From positions 1 through 64,000 of the forward strand of contig JAFGVV010000004.1 of NCBI GenBank assembly GCA_016937795.1: a DNA stretch of 64,000 nucleotides, written 5' to 3'. The position numbers and the translations under genes were made by a program. The notes beneath the pieces were generated by a model. The model was not told the origin of the DNA and ran no database searches. It worked only from the letters and a program-made list of their open reading frames with translations. This DNA comes from Paludibacteraceae bacterium (GTDB taxonomy: Bacteria; Bacteroidota; Bacteroidia; Bacteroidales; Paludibacteraceae). Positions 16,847 to 25,122 of the stretch are shown piece by piece (the stretch's first letter is position 1; each line of letters opens with the position of its first letter).

Positions 16847-17996
16847 ATAAATTTTCGATAAGCTCTTTCCCCAATTTTATAAATTCAGCCCTTTTACTTC
16901 TATCTGCTTGTCCATTAGCATCCACATAGCCACGCAAGCCTTGCGCTACCAAATGCTGATGTGCCGCTACCACACAAGCGCCTTCGTAATTTATTTGTAT
17001 TAATCGCTCGGTCAATGGCGTACTATTGCGCGCAAAAAGCTCAATAGGTTCCATAGCCGGTGTATTGTGTTCGCTACCAAATGTTACCACAAAACCCTGC
17101 TCGTGTAAATAGCTGGCGTATTTTTCCAACAACTCCACACCGTTGCGGGTTGTAATGAACTCTACAGAATGAAATCCACGTTCGGTGAGTTGCTCTGTTA
17201 CGCGTTCCAAATCGCCTTCAAAATCAGTATAACCACCTTTGGCATCGTCAGCCAGAAAGGGATAAGTTGGAATTCCACCACCCGCTACAATTATTTCACA
17301 GACGGTTTGCATTGGCAAAAACGCTTTCGGATCTTCGGGAACTAAAGCGCCACCACCCGCTTTGAGAAGATTTGCACGTATTTCGTTTTCAACACCTGCA
17401 TGATCCGCAACCTCAGATTTCAACTCTTTTTCGCCAAAAAGCTTATGAAACAAAATTCTTATATCCAGTGGATTATTATTACAATATTCGTAAACCTTCA
17501 AACGAATTGCTTTTGCCAAATGGCGTTCACGAATCAGGCCATTGGCCAAATCGTTTTTGATCCATTCGAAACTTACTGAAAATCCGGCATTTATTTCTGC
17601 AAGTAGCTCATTCACTTTGCCACACATAGCCTCCACCTGACTGTTCGATTCCCTTACCACTTCAGCCAATTGCGAAGCATAAGGTTCGGCAAGTTTAAAC
17701 GGATGCGAAAGTCCTTTACCACTGATATACACACGACCGGGATTTCCGGGATCGTTAACCCGCACGCCCGCTTTCTGATCGGCTTCGTTGAGTGAAATCA
17801 GCTCGATATTAAAAAGCGGATATAAGCCACGAACTTTGCAGCCATCAGCCCACTCCTGATAACCGGCTGTACTGTAAAAATCATTTATACCAACCACTTT
17901 AACACCTTCGGCAACAGCCATATCAAGCGCCTGACCGATAGACCCGAAGGCGCTGAATGAGTTGGGTGTATGGAGATGTGCGTTTACTTTTATCAT
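16845..17996 (-). CDS. PHP-domain metal-dependent hydrolase
   Basis: A 383-residue protein starting with the PHP signature NAHLHTPNSFSAFG (metal-binding HLH at residues 7-9), followed by GINDFYSTAGY and, near residue 310, FGSEHNTP, all expected metal-site segments of the polymerase and histidinol phosphatase superfamily. A helical insertion (about 115-210) separates the halves. PHP proteins are phosphoesterases or hydrolases with two or three metals. In this operon it could dephosphorylate or hydrolyse a sugar-phosphate or lactone intermediate; no substrate can be read from sequence. It lies between the E1 gene and the fused aldolase gene, each gap being spanned by an inverted repeat. Confidence 0.82.
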   Translation of the reverse strand: MIKVNAHLHTPNSFSAFGSIGQALDMAVAEGVKVVGINDFYSTAGYQEWADGCKVRGLYPLFNIELISLNEADQKAGVRVNDPGNPGRVYISGKGLSHPFKLAEPYASQLAEVVRESNSQVEAMCGKVNELLAEINAGFSVSFEWIKNDLANGLIRERHLAKAIRLKVYEYCNNNPLDIRILFHKLFGEKELKSEVADHAGVENEIRANLLKAGGGALVPEDPKAFLPMQTVCEIIVAGGGIPTYPFLADDAKGGYTDFEGDLERVTEQLTERGFHSVEFITTRNGVELLEKYASYLHEQGFVVTFGSEHNTPAMEPIELFARNSTPLTERLIQINYEGACVVAAHQHLVAQGLRGYVDANGQADRSKRAEFIKLGKELIENL

Positions 17997-18011
17997 AATA
18001 TTTTTAATTTT

Positions 18012-18087
18012 ACCACTAAGGCACTAAGGGCACAAAGAAACACAATAAATACTTTGTGAAACTAAGTGTTCTCAGTGCCTTAGTGGT
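18012..18087. repeat. inverted repeat spanning the gap between E1 and PHP genes
   Basis: A perfect 14-bp pair, ACCACTAAGGCACT (18012-18025) with its complement at 18074-18087, extends inward with CACAAAG and CTTTGTG. It begins 6 bases after the E1 stop and ends 15 bases before the PHP start codon. Confidence 0.85.
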
Positions 18088-18093
18088 TATAAA

Positions 18094-20553
18094 TTATACT
18101 CCCAATTTCGATCTTCTTACAAATTCGGCATCTGTAAAGTTTTGTCCGGGAACATATCCGGCCAAAGGTTGAATGCGTTCATTAATCATATCGAGGAACC
18201 ATGAAGGTTGAGCGAAGAATGAACTTTCCAATTCGTAAGCTGGTGTAATCCAGTTGCGCGAACCAAGCACACAAACAGGAGCATCTAAATAATCGAAACA
18301 AAGTTGACTAATGCTAGCTGCAAAATCGTTGAGGAACGAACCACGCGCTGTAGCATCGCCGGCAACAATGATTTTACCTGTTTTTTTCACCGATTCAATT
18401 ACTTTGTCGTAGTTGAATGGCACCAACGAACGGGCATCAATTACTTCGGCTGTCATACCATATTTTTCTTCCAGTTCTTTAGCAGCAGCCAAAGCAGGAT
18501 AAAGCGTGTGACCGATAGTAAGGAAAGTAACGTCGCTACCTACTTTTTTCACATCGGGCTCGCCGAAAGGAATTTCGTAGTAACCTTCGGGCACACCACC
18601 TTCGTGAAATTGCTCACCAATTTCGTAAATACGTTGACTTTCGAAATAAATTACGGGGTCGGTACCTTGCAACGCCGAGTTCATCAAACCCTTAGCATCG
18701 TATGGAGTTACAGGGAAACATACTTTGATTCCCGGAATGTGAGCAACGAGTGAAGTCCAGTCTTGCGAGTGTTGTGCGCCATATTTCGAACCTACCGATA
18801 CACGAAGTACCACAGGCATTTTCAATACATTACCACTCATAGCCTGCCATTTTGGAAGTTGGTTGAAAACCTCATCGCCACAACGGCCCAAGAAATCGCA
18901 ATACATAATTTCGGGTACTACACGTCCACCACACATAGCATAACCAATGGCAGTACCAACAATAGAAGCTTCAGCAATAGGCGAGTTGAATAAACGGTGA
19001 TAAGGCAAAGCCTCAGTCATGCCGCCATAAACTGCAAATGCACCACCCCAATCGCGGTTTTCTTCACCATAAGCAATCAACGAAGCATCTTTGTAGAAAC
19101 GATCCATCATAGCTTCGAAAATACCATCGCGCAATTGATATTGTTTCATTTTGCTGAATTGTTTTCCATCTTTATCAAATGCAAAACGCTCTTTTGCAGC
19201 AATCTTCTTTACACGTGAGTTGTCAGCCAATGGCATCAACACATCGGGTGTAGCTGTATTAAATGCATCAACGGAGCCATTTGAGAACATCATATCACCA
19301 ATTTTCTCAGGGTTAGTCATTAATGGTGAAATAACAGGGTCGATAGCTTTTAAGAACATTTCGTAAATCAATGCTTTGATATCGGCTTGTGTAGCATCCA
19401 AATCGGCTTGCGATACCACTTTTGCGTCAATCAATTGCTCGCCGTACGAAGCGATACAATCTTGTTTTTCCCAGGCTTCCACTTCTTCTTTCGAACGATA
19501 CGACGATGCATCCGAAGGTGAGTGTCCGCTATAACGGTATGTAAGTACGTCCAATAAAACCGGACCACGTTTTTCGTCAATAATTTTGCGTTTGCGTTTA
19601 TAAGCATCAATTACAGCCAAAGGATTGTAACCATCCACACGTTCCGCATGCATTTGTTCGGCATTTACACCGGCACCAATACGGGCAGCAATACCGTAAC
19701 CCATGGTTTCGCCACAGGTTTGTCCGCCCATTCCGTACTGATTGTTCATAATATTGATAATCACAGGCAAACCGCCTTTCATATCACCCTCCCAAAGCTG
19801 GTTAAACTGATCCATTGCGGCAAAGTTAAGACCTTCCCACACCGGGCCACAAGCCATTGAAGCATCGCCAATATTGGCAACTACCATGCCTGGTTTGCGG
19901 TTTACTTTTTTGTACAAAGCAGCACCTACAGCAATATCGCCCGAACCACCAACCAGTGCATTGTTAGGATAAACACCAAACGGAGTAAAGAATGCGTGCA
20001 TTGAACCACCCAAACCACGGTTAAAACCAGTTTCGCGTGCAAAAATTTCGGACAAAGTACCATAAACCAAGAAACGGCGAGCCAATTCTTTAGTAGTACC
20101 TGTAAAATCTTTCTTTACAACTGCCAATACAGCACCATCAAAGAAAGATTCCATGATAGCCATTAATTCATCATCGCTTAATTTATGGATAGCCGACATA
20201 CCTTTGGCCAGAATTTCGCCATGCGAGCGGTGACTGCCAAAAATAAAATCATCAACCGTCAAAGTCCACGCCATACCTACCGCGGCCGATTCCTGTCCGA
20301 TCGATAAGTGAGCCGGGCCGGGGTGATTGTACTGTGTTCCATTGTATTCACCTTTGGTTTTGATAAGATTGAGCATTGTCTCAAACTCACGAATCAGCGC
20401 CAAATCATGGTAAATGGCTTTAAATTCTTCGTCGGTAAAGTTTTCCTTTTCGTCGCTTACCGTTTTCTGATACTGATTTACCGGGATGGGTTGAAATTCC
20501 ACAAAACCGGGCTTCCGTGCTTCTGACGGATCAATGAATTGTACTTTTGGCAT
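18094..20553 (-). CDS. 2-oxo acid dehydrogenase E1 component, fused alpha and beta subunits
   Basis: An 819-residue thiamine-diphosphate enzyme joining both E1 subunits. The alpha half (about 45-400) has the ThDP motif starting at Gly229-Asp230 (GDASMACG) and ending at Asn270-Asn271 (IMNNQYGMGG). The beta half (about 480-800) has transketolase-like pyrimidine and C-terminal domains (SPIAEASIVGTAIGYA, RVSVGSKYGAQHSQDW). It would decarboxylate a 2-oxo acid and pass the acyl group to the E2 lipoyl arm. It is longer than typical branched-chain fused E1 proteins because of an insertion-rich middle. Pyruvate, 2-oxobutyrate or a branched-chain acid are possible substrates; the operon context with aldolases favours a product of sugar cleavage. 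Confidence 0.88.
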   Translation of the reverse strand: MPKVQFIDPSEARKPGFVEFQPIPVNQYQKTVSDEKENFTDEEFKAIYHDLALIREFETMLNLIKTKGEYNGTQYNHPGPAHLSIGQESAAVGMAWTLTVDDFIFGSHRSHGEILAKGMSAIHKLSDDELMAIMESFFDGAVLAVVKKDFTGTTKELARRFLVYGTLSEIFARETGFNRGLGGSMHAFFTPFGVYPNNALVGGSGDIAVGAALYKKVNRKPGMVVANIGDASMACGPVWEGLNFAAMDQFNQLWEGDMKGGLPVIINIMNNQYGMGGQTCGETMGYGIAARIGAGVNAEQMHAERVDGYNPLAVIDAYKRKRKIIDEKRGPVLLDVLTYRYSGHSPSDASSYRSKEEVEAWEKQDCIASYGEQLIDAKVVSQADLDATQADIKALIYEMFLKAIDPVISPLMTNPEKIGDMMFSNGSVDAFNTATPDVLMPLADNSRVKKIAAKERFAFDKDGKQFSKMKQYQLRDGIFEAMMDRFYKDASLIAYGEENRDWGGAFAVYGGMTEALPYHRLFNSPIAEASIVGTAIGYAMCGGRVVPEIMYCDFLGRCGDEVFNQLPKWQAMSGNVLKMPVVLRVSVGSKYGAQHSQDWTSLVAHIPGIKVCFPVTPYDAKGLMNSALQGTDPVIYFESQRIYEIGEQFHEGGVPEGYYEIPFGEPDVKKVGSDVTFLTIGHTLYPALAAAKELEEKYGMTAEVIDARSLVPFNYDKVIESVKKTGKIIVAGDATARGSFLNDFAASISQLCFDYLDAPVCVLGSRNWITPAYELESSFFAQPSWFLDMINERIQPLAGYVPGQNFTDAEFVRRSKLGV

Positions 20554-20783
20554 TTTATTTTCGGTTTATTTGTTTTTTATTTAAAAATGAACCACATTAG
20601 ACACATAGTTCACATAGTTTTATTCTTAAAAGAAAGACATAGAACACATAGATTAAAAACCTTTCGGTTTTTTCCAATTATCCTAATTAACAGCCAAAAA
20701 CGCCAGGATTCCCAAAGAAAAATTTGCGTTCATTCGCGTCATTTGCGTTCCATAAATTTCGTTCTTTCAGTGTTATCCGTGTG
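20554..20783. other. spacer between E3 and E1 genes with repeat fragments
   Basis: This 230-base gap holds no gene. Near the E1 start it carries half of the CACATAG-type repeat (20591-20618) and a second direct copy (20638-20651), without a closing arm. A small hairpin, AAAAACC with GGTTTTT (about 20655-20672), and a GCGT/ATTCGCGT direct-repeat stretch (20726-20750) follow. It is the only gap of this operon not bridged by an inverted repeat. Confidence 0.6.
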
Positions 20784-22139
20784 CTAAAACGCAAATATCG
20801 TTTCTTTAAAAATCTCACTTACAGTTGGATGCGGGAATACCACTTCCTGCAATTCTTCTACTGTCATTTCCTGTTCGATAGCCATGCAAGCTCCGTAAAT
20901 CATTTCACTGCAAGGATTTCCCAACATGTGAACACCGATTACTTCGCCGTGTTTGGCTCCAATCAGCACTTTACAAATGCCGCTACCGCCTTCGTTTTCG
21001 GCTACAAAACGCCCGGCATAAGCCATAGGCAATTTTGCCACTTTATAGTCTAAGCCTTTTGCTTTGGCCGACTCTTCGGTTTCGCCCACGCCAGCCACTT
21101 CGGGATTGGTGTAAACTACGCCCGGAATTGCATTGTAACGCATACGATCGGCACGACCTGTGAGATTATTAACCACCACTTCGCCTTCGCGACTGGCCGT
21201 GTGAGCCAACAACGAGAATCCGGTTACATCGCCTGCTGCAAACACATTCGGCACATTGGTACGCATTTTTTCATCTACTTTGATGCCACCTTTCAGAAGT
21301 TCGACATTTAAGTTTTCGAGTCCAAAACCTTTTGTAACAGCTCTGCGACCTACACTTACAAGGATTTTTTCACCTTCTATCGTTTGTGTTTCACCATCTT
21401 TTTCGAAAATCACTTTGTTTCCTTCTACTTTTACAACTTTGGCATTCAGGTTAAATTCAATTCCTTTTTTACCATAAATATCGCGCATCATGGCCGAAAT
21501 TTCGAAATCCAAACCACCCAAAATTTCAGGAAGCATTTCGATAACAGTAACTTTTGTTCCTAAACTGTTATAAAAACTGGCAAATTCCATCCCGATCACG
21601 CCACCGCCGATAATCACCAACGATTTTGGTTGTTCTTTCAAATCCAAAATTTCGCGGTTGGTAAGAATTAAATCGCCCGCCTCGGCCAATCCGGGAATCG
21701 GCGGCACAAAAGCTTCAGAGCCTGTGCATATCAGAAGGTTTTTGCCAACGTAAGTTTCACTGTTGCAAGTCACTTCCACTCCGTTTTCGCTGCGACGCTG
21801 AATCATGGCTTCACCTTTTACCACAGTCACATGATGCATTTTCATTTTAGCTTCGACACCTGCAACAAGTTTACGCACTACTTTATTTTTGCGTGCCATT
21901 ATTTTGCCAAAATCAAAAGTCACCGACTCGGCTTTCACACCGTATTTGTCGCCATGCAACGCATTTTCGTAAGTTTTGGCACTGTAAAGCAATGTTTTGG
22001 TAGGAATACAGCCTTCGTTGAGACAGACACCGCCCATTTTACTTTTTTCAAGAAGAAGTACATTCAGTCCTTTATGTCCTGCGCGTTCAGCAGCTACATA
22101 TCCGGCAGGACCACCACCGATAATGATTAAATCGTACAT
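20784..22139 (-). CDS. lpdA: dihydrolipoyl dehydrogenase (E3)
   Basis: A 451-residue flavoprotein disulfide reductase that reoxidises the lipoyl arm of E2 and passes electrons to NAD+. The FAD-binding GGGPAGYVAAERA, the redox-active disulfide GGVCLNEGCIPTKT, the NAD-binding VIIGGGVIGMEFASF, and the C-terminal HPTVSEIF catalytic His are all present. Length is normal. It lies between the E2 and E1 genes of the same leftward operon, so it is probably dedicated to this complex. Confidence 0.95.
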   Translation of the reverse strand: MYDLIIIGGGPAGYVAAERAGHKGLNVLLLEKSKMGGVCLNEGCIPTKTLLYSAKTYENALHGDKYGVKAESVTFDFGKIMARKNKVVRKLVAGVEAKMKMHHVTVVKGEAMIQRRSENGVEVTCNSETYVGKNLLICTGSEAFVPPIPGLAEAGDLILTNREILDLKEQPKSLVIIGGGVIGMEFASFYNSLGTKVTVIEMLPEILGGLDFEISAMMRDIYGKKGIEFNLNAKVVKVEGNKVIFEKDGETQTIEGEKILVSVGRRAVTKGFGLENLNVELLKGGIKVDEKMRTNVPNVFAAGDVTGFSLLAHTASREGEVVVNNLTGRADRMRYNAIPGVVYTNPEVAGVGETEESAKAKGLDYKVAKLPMAYAGRFVAENEGGSGICKVLIGAKHGEVIGVHMLGNPCSEMIYGACMAIEQEMTVEELQEVVFPHPTVSEIFKETIFAF

Positions 22140-22144
22140 AATTA

Positions 22145-22318
22145 CCCCCGTCCCCTAAAGGAGAGCTTAGTTAGTTTTGTTTGTTATTATTTCTTTATTT
22201 CGAAACAAATATATGACTTTTAATAATATTATTACCCAATCTCAGAGACTGAACTAATCAATTTTCCCTTTAGGGGTTAGGCGTTCTTTCTCTGTCTCCC
22301 CTTTAGGGGATTAAGGGG
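22145..22318. repeat. inverted repeat spanning the gap between E2 and E3 genes
   Basis: A TCCCCTAAAGG-type arm at 22145-22165 pairs with a CCTTTAGGGG-type arm at 22296-22318; a third related copy lies at 22265-22288. The E2 stop codon and last residues are encoded within the right arm, and the left arm ends 5 bases before the E3 start. The same repeat type occurs at 13266-13335. Confidence 0.75.
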
Positions 22319-23649
22319 TCTTCCAATTTTTCTATTTCAATGGCAATCTGTTTCAGGAAGCGCGTGGCTTCGCCGCCATCCAAAGCGCGGTGATCGTAAG
22401 TCAGACTTAAGCCGATATAAGGCACAAAACCATACACACCATCGCCCAAATCTTTCGGACGGGGAACGATGGTATTGACTCCCAAAATGGCTGATTGAGG
22501 TAAATTTATAACCGGAGTAAACATTTCAACGCCATAAGCTCCAAGGTTCGAAACCGTAAAAGTGGCGGCTTCGGCAGCTAAAAGTTCAGGGGCAATAGCG
22601 CCTTTTTTGCAGGCATTTGCCACTTCTTTCAGCTGGTTCGAAAGTCCGGTTATGGATAAATCGTCGGCATTACGCACAGCAGGCACCATCAATCCGCGTT
22701 CGGTATCCACAGCCAAGCCTAAATGTACTTTATTGAAAAGGCGCATACTATCGCCAAGGAAATGTGAATTTGCGTTCGGGAATTTCTTTAAAGCTTTTAC
22801 TACTGCAAAGCACACAAAATCGTTGATTGTCAGGTTGGCCGACAATGTGCCTGCCTCGAAAGCAGCTTTGGCTTTTTTTCGTAAATTCTGAATATTGCGG
22901 GCATCAGCACCCAGGTGGTGAGTAAGTTGCGCTGAGTTCTGAAGCGAAGCATGCATCGATTTGGCAATGATTTTGCGCATATTCGACAGCTTTTTATCTT
23001 CGTAGTCAACACCATATATTGTATTTACAGTTGCTGCCAAATCTGTTGACTTTGCCATTCCGGCAAGTCCGGAACCAGCGCCCTGTGGTTGCGCACCTTC
23101 TTCGGCAGCAATTTTTTTAGCAAGCGGAGTCAGTTTCGGACGACTTTCGAGCGCTGCCTTTACATCTTTTTCAATCACACGACCGTTTGGCCCCGAACCG
23201 GCCAGTTGCGAAGCGTCGATAGCTTCGGCTGCAGCAAGATTTTTAGCGCGGGGAGAAACAAAAGACGTTTCGGGTTTCGAGTTTCGGGTTTCGGGTTCTG
23301 TCGTTGCAGAAACTTCTGCTTTTGCAGGCTCCTCAATTTTTACAGGCTCTTTACTTGCCTCTTGCTCCTTACCACTTAGCTCTGCCTGAAGTAATCCTGC
23401 ATAATCGTCACCCGGCTGGCCGATAACCATCATATCGAGCAACACAGGCACTTCATCGCCATCGTTGTAGAAACATTCAAGCACTAGGCCATCAACAGGC
23501 GATTCTTCTTCGAACGATGCTTTGTCTGTTTCGTACGAAAAAAGGACATCACCTTTTACGACTGCATCGCCTTTTTTCTTTTTAATTTCGGTAATGATAC
23601 AACTCTCGACCGACTGTCCCTGCTTGGGAAGTATAATTACTGTTGCCAT
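22303..23649 (-). CDS. 2-oxo acid dehydrogenase E2 (dihydrolipoamide acyltransferase)
   Basis: A 448-residue E2 component. Residues 1-80 are one lipoyl domain with the lipoyl-Lys in ETDKASFEEE. After an Ala/Glu-rich linker comes a peripheral-subunit binding domain (about 130-165, SPRAKNLAAAEAID to GRVIEKDV), then a second, weaker copy (RPKLTPLAKKIAAEEG). The C-terminal acyltransferase domain ends with LTYDHRALDGGEATRF, containing the catalytic His and Asp. It forms the core of the complex with the fused E1 and E3 of this operon. As first gene it has its own promoter box and faces the divergent FadR-like regulator. The acyl group transferred is not known. Confidence 0.92.
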   Translation of the reverse strand: MATVIILPKQGQSVESCIITEIKKKKGDAVVKGDVLFSYETDKASFEEESPVDGLVLECFYNDGDEVPVLLDMMVIGQPGDDYAGLLQAELSGKEQEASKEPVKIEEPAKAEVSATTEPETRNSKPETSFVSPRAKNLAAAEAIDASQLAGSGPNGRVIEKDVKAALESRPKLTPLAKKIAAEEGAQPQGAGSGLAGMAKSTDLAATVNTIYGVDYEDKKLSNMRKIIAKSMHASLQNSAQLTHHLGADARNIQNLRKKAKAAFEAGTLSANLTINDFVCFAVVKALKKFPNANSHFLGDSMRLFNKVHLGLAVDTERGLMVPAVRNADDLSITGLSNQLKEVANACKKGAIAPELLAAEAATFTVSNLGAYGVEMFTPVINLPQSAILGVNTIVPRPKDLGDGVYGFVPYIGLSLTYDHRALDGGEATRFLKQIAIEIEKLEDPLIP

Positions 23650-23710
23650 TTATATGATTTTTGTTTTTATTAGATCTGATGTAAAAGATGACAAAAAGCC
23701 ATTTACGAAG

Positions 23711-23718
23711 CAAAAGTA
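23711..23718 (-). promoter_or_regulatory. -7 box of the catabolic operon
   Basis: TACTTTTG on the minus strand matches the Bacteroidota -7 consensus and would start transcription about 55 bases before the E2 ATG. No clear -33 element is seen at the usual distance, which would fit an activated or weakly constitutive promoter. Confidence 0.45.
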
Positions 23719-23797
23719 CGGTATTAAAAATCAGTGGAGATGTATTTTTTGATATAAAATCTTTCGTTTTTGATTCAGCCCTAAAAAGAACATCAGC

Positions 23798-23826
23798 TAA
23801 AATTTGAAAATTTAGATTTATCTTTG
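23798..23826 (+). promoter_or_regulatory. promoter of the FadR-like regulator with AT-rich palindrome
   Basis: TATCTTTG at 23819-23826 matches the -7 consensus. Just upstream, AAATTTGAAAATTT is a near-palindrome that could be a self-operator of the GntR-family regulator. Because the -7 box overlaps the first codons of the longest reading frame, the later ATG at 23866 must be the start. Confidence 0.4.
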
Positions 23827-23865
23827 TTCCCGATTTCACAAACAGTTAAGAGCAGAAGCAATTCA

Positions 23866-24576
23866 ATGGCGGATATCACTTTAGAAATACAAAATACTAA
23901 AAACGGGAAAACCGAAGAAGTGGTCATTTCAAAAATTAAAGAAATGATAAGTAATGGTATGCTAAAACCCGGCGACCGACTTCCTGCCGAACGAAAAATG
24001 GCACTTGACTTTGGCGTGGGGCGTGCTCAGGTACGTGAAGCACTGCACAAACTGGAATTTTATGGCATTATTAAAACTCTGCCTCAAAGCGGATCGGTAA
24101 TTAACGGACTGGATATAAACACGCTCGATGGGCTGATTGGTGATGTACTCAACCTTCAGGATTACGATTTTTACTCCCTGGTAGAATCCCGCTTTATCCT
24201 GGAAGTGAATACGATAAAGCTCTGTGCCGAACGCTGGAACAAGGACGACATGAAAAATCTGGAAAAGGCCCACGACAATTTCGTTAAATACTTCGACACC
24301 CCCGACCGTGTAAGCCACGATTTTGCTTTTCACCGTGCTATAGCTGAAGCATCGCACAATCCGGTTTTCAAGGCTATGCTCATGATCATAATCCCCGACA
24401 TATTGAGCGTATATCAAAAAGACCGTATTTGCGCTCCTAACCCAATGGTAATTTCAGAACACGAAGAAATGCTGCAAGCCATAAAAGACCGCAATGCAAA
24501 GCGTGCAGGCGAAATAATGTCGAAACATCTGCAGGGCGTAGTTGATTTTGCGAGACAGAAGCTGGAAAATTTGTAA
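23866..24576 (+). CDS. FadR-subfamily GntR transcriptional regulator
   Basis: A 236-residue regulator. The N-terminal winged helix-turn-helix (about 15-75) has the GntR signature LKPGDRLPAERKMALDFGVGRAQ-type sequence ending in VREALHKLEFYG. The all-helical FCD effector domain follows, with metal-ligand candidates in the FAFHRAIAEASHN segment and nearby Asp/His residues. FadR-type FCD regulators sense small carboxylic acids. It is transcribed divergently from the E2 gene with a 216-base shared gap, so it most likely controls the catabolic operon and itself; the ligand may be a pathway acid. Confidence 0.9.
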   Translation: MADITLEIQNTKNGKTEEVVISKIKEMISNGMLKPGDRLPAERKMALDFGVGRAQVREALHKLEFYGIIKTLPQSGSVINGLDINTLDGLIGDVLNLQDYDFYSLVESRFILEVNTIKLCAERWNKDDMKNLEKAHDNFVKYFDTPDRVSHDFAFHRAIAEASHNPVFKAMLMIIIPDILSVYQKDRICAPNPMVISEHEEMLQAIKDRNAKRAGEIMSKHLQGVVDFARQKLENL

Positions 24577-25122
24577 TATTAGCACAAACAAATGCAATAT
24601 CTGTTGCTATAATCACACTTTCATTTGGTTTTATTCATAGCATCTTCTTGATTTCTAAACAAAAAATAATCATCATGCACATTGGCAAAACTCTTTGAAA
24701 TGACAAATAACTATTTAACTCATACTCGCTAACGATGAATAAAATATTGGCACTCTTATAAGTGACCGATAATTAATAATATGTTTTCACCGTATATGGA
24801 ACATCCCGGGCATCGGGAGACACAGTAGTTTTTAGAGTAAGAGTAAGGACAAGGAATACATAGTATTATTCCGAAAACGGGATAATTTCAGAGCTATAAA
24901 AGTATCGTCAGATACTTTTGCTATGTGAACTAAGTCTTTTTCCTTCATAATTTCTATGTGTACTATTGTGGTAGAAACATATCATTAAGTATTTCAATGT
25001 ACTTATATCATGAAGTAAATTCAGATAATTATAACCCGAAATTGAAGATTAATCTCAGCACACTAAATAATAATTATATGCAGTGTTTTTAACACTAGTA
25101 TGTTTTAATACAAAACAAATTA
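24577..25122. other. 545-base gap with a small stem-loop
   Basis: No gene is visible. A perfect 9-bp hairpin, AAAAGTATC and GATACTTTT with a four-base loop (24898-24919), is the only clear structure; it could be a weak terminator. The rest is AT-rich without recognisable signals. Confidence 0.5.

Noticed and set aside
16745..18087. Clustered repeats that might suggest a CRISPR array
   Set aside because: The repeats are single inverted pairs of different sequence in gene gaps, not regularly spaced direct repeats with unique spacers, and no cas gene is present.
18094..23649. Reading of the E1-E2-E3 genes as an acetoin dehydrogenase operon
   Set aside because: Acetoin loci normally have separate acoA and acoB genes and no aldolases; E1 is fused here and the surrounding genes point to sugar cleavage.
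23824..23865. Upstream start for the FadR-like regulator
   Set aside because: The first codons overlap the TATCTTTG box; the ATG at 23866 begins just before the normal regulator N-terminus.
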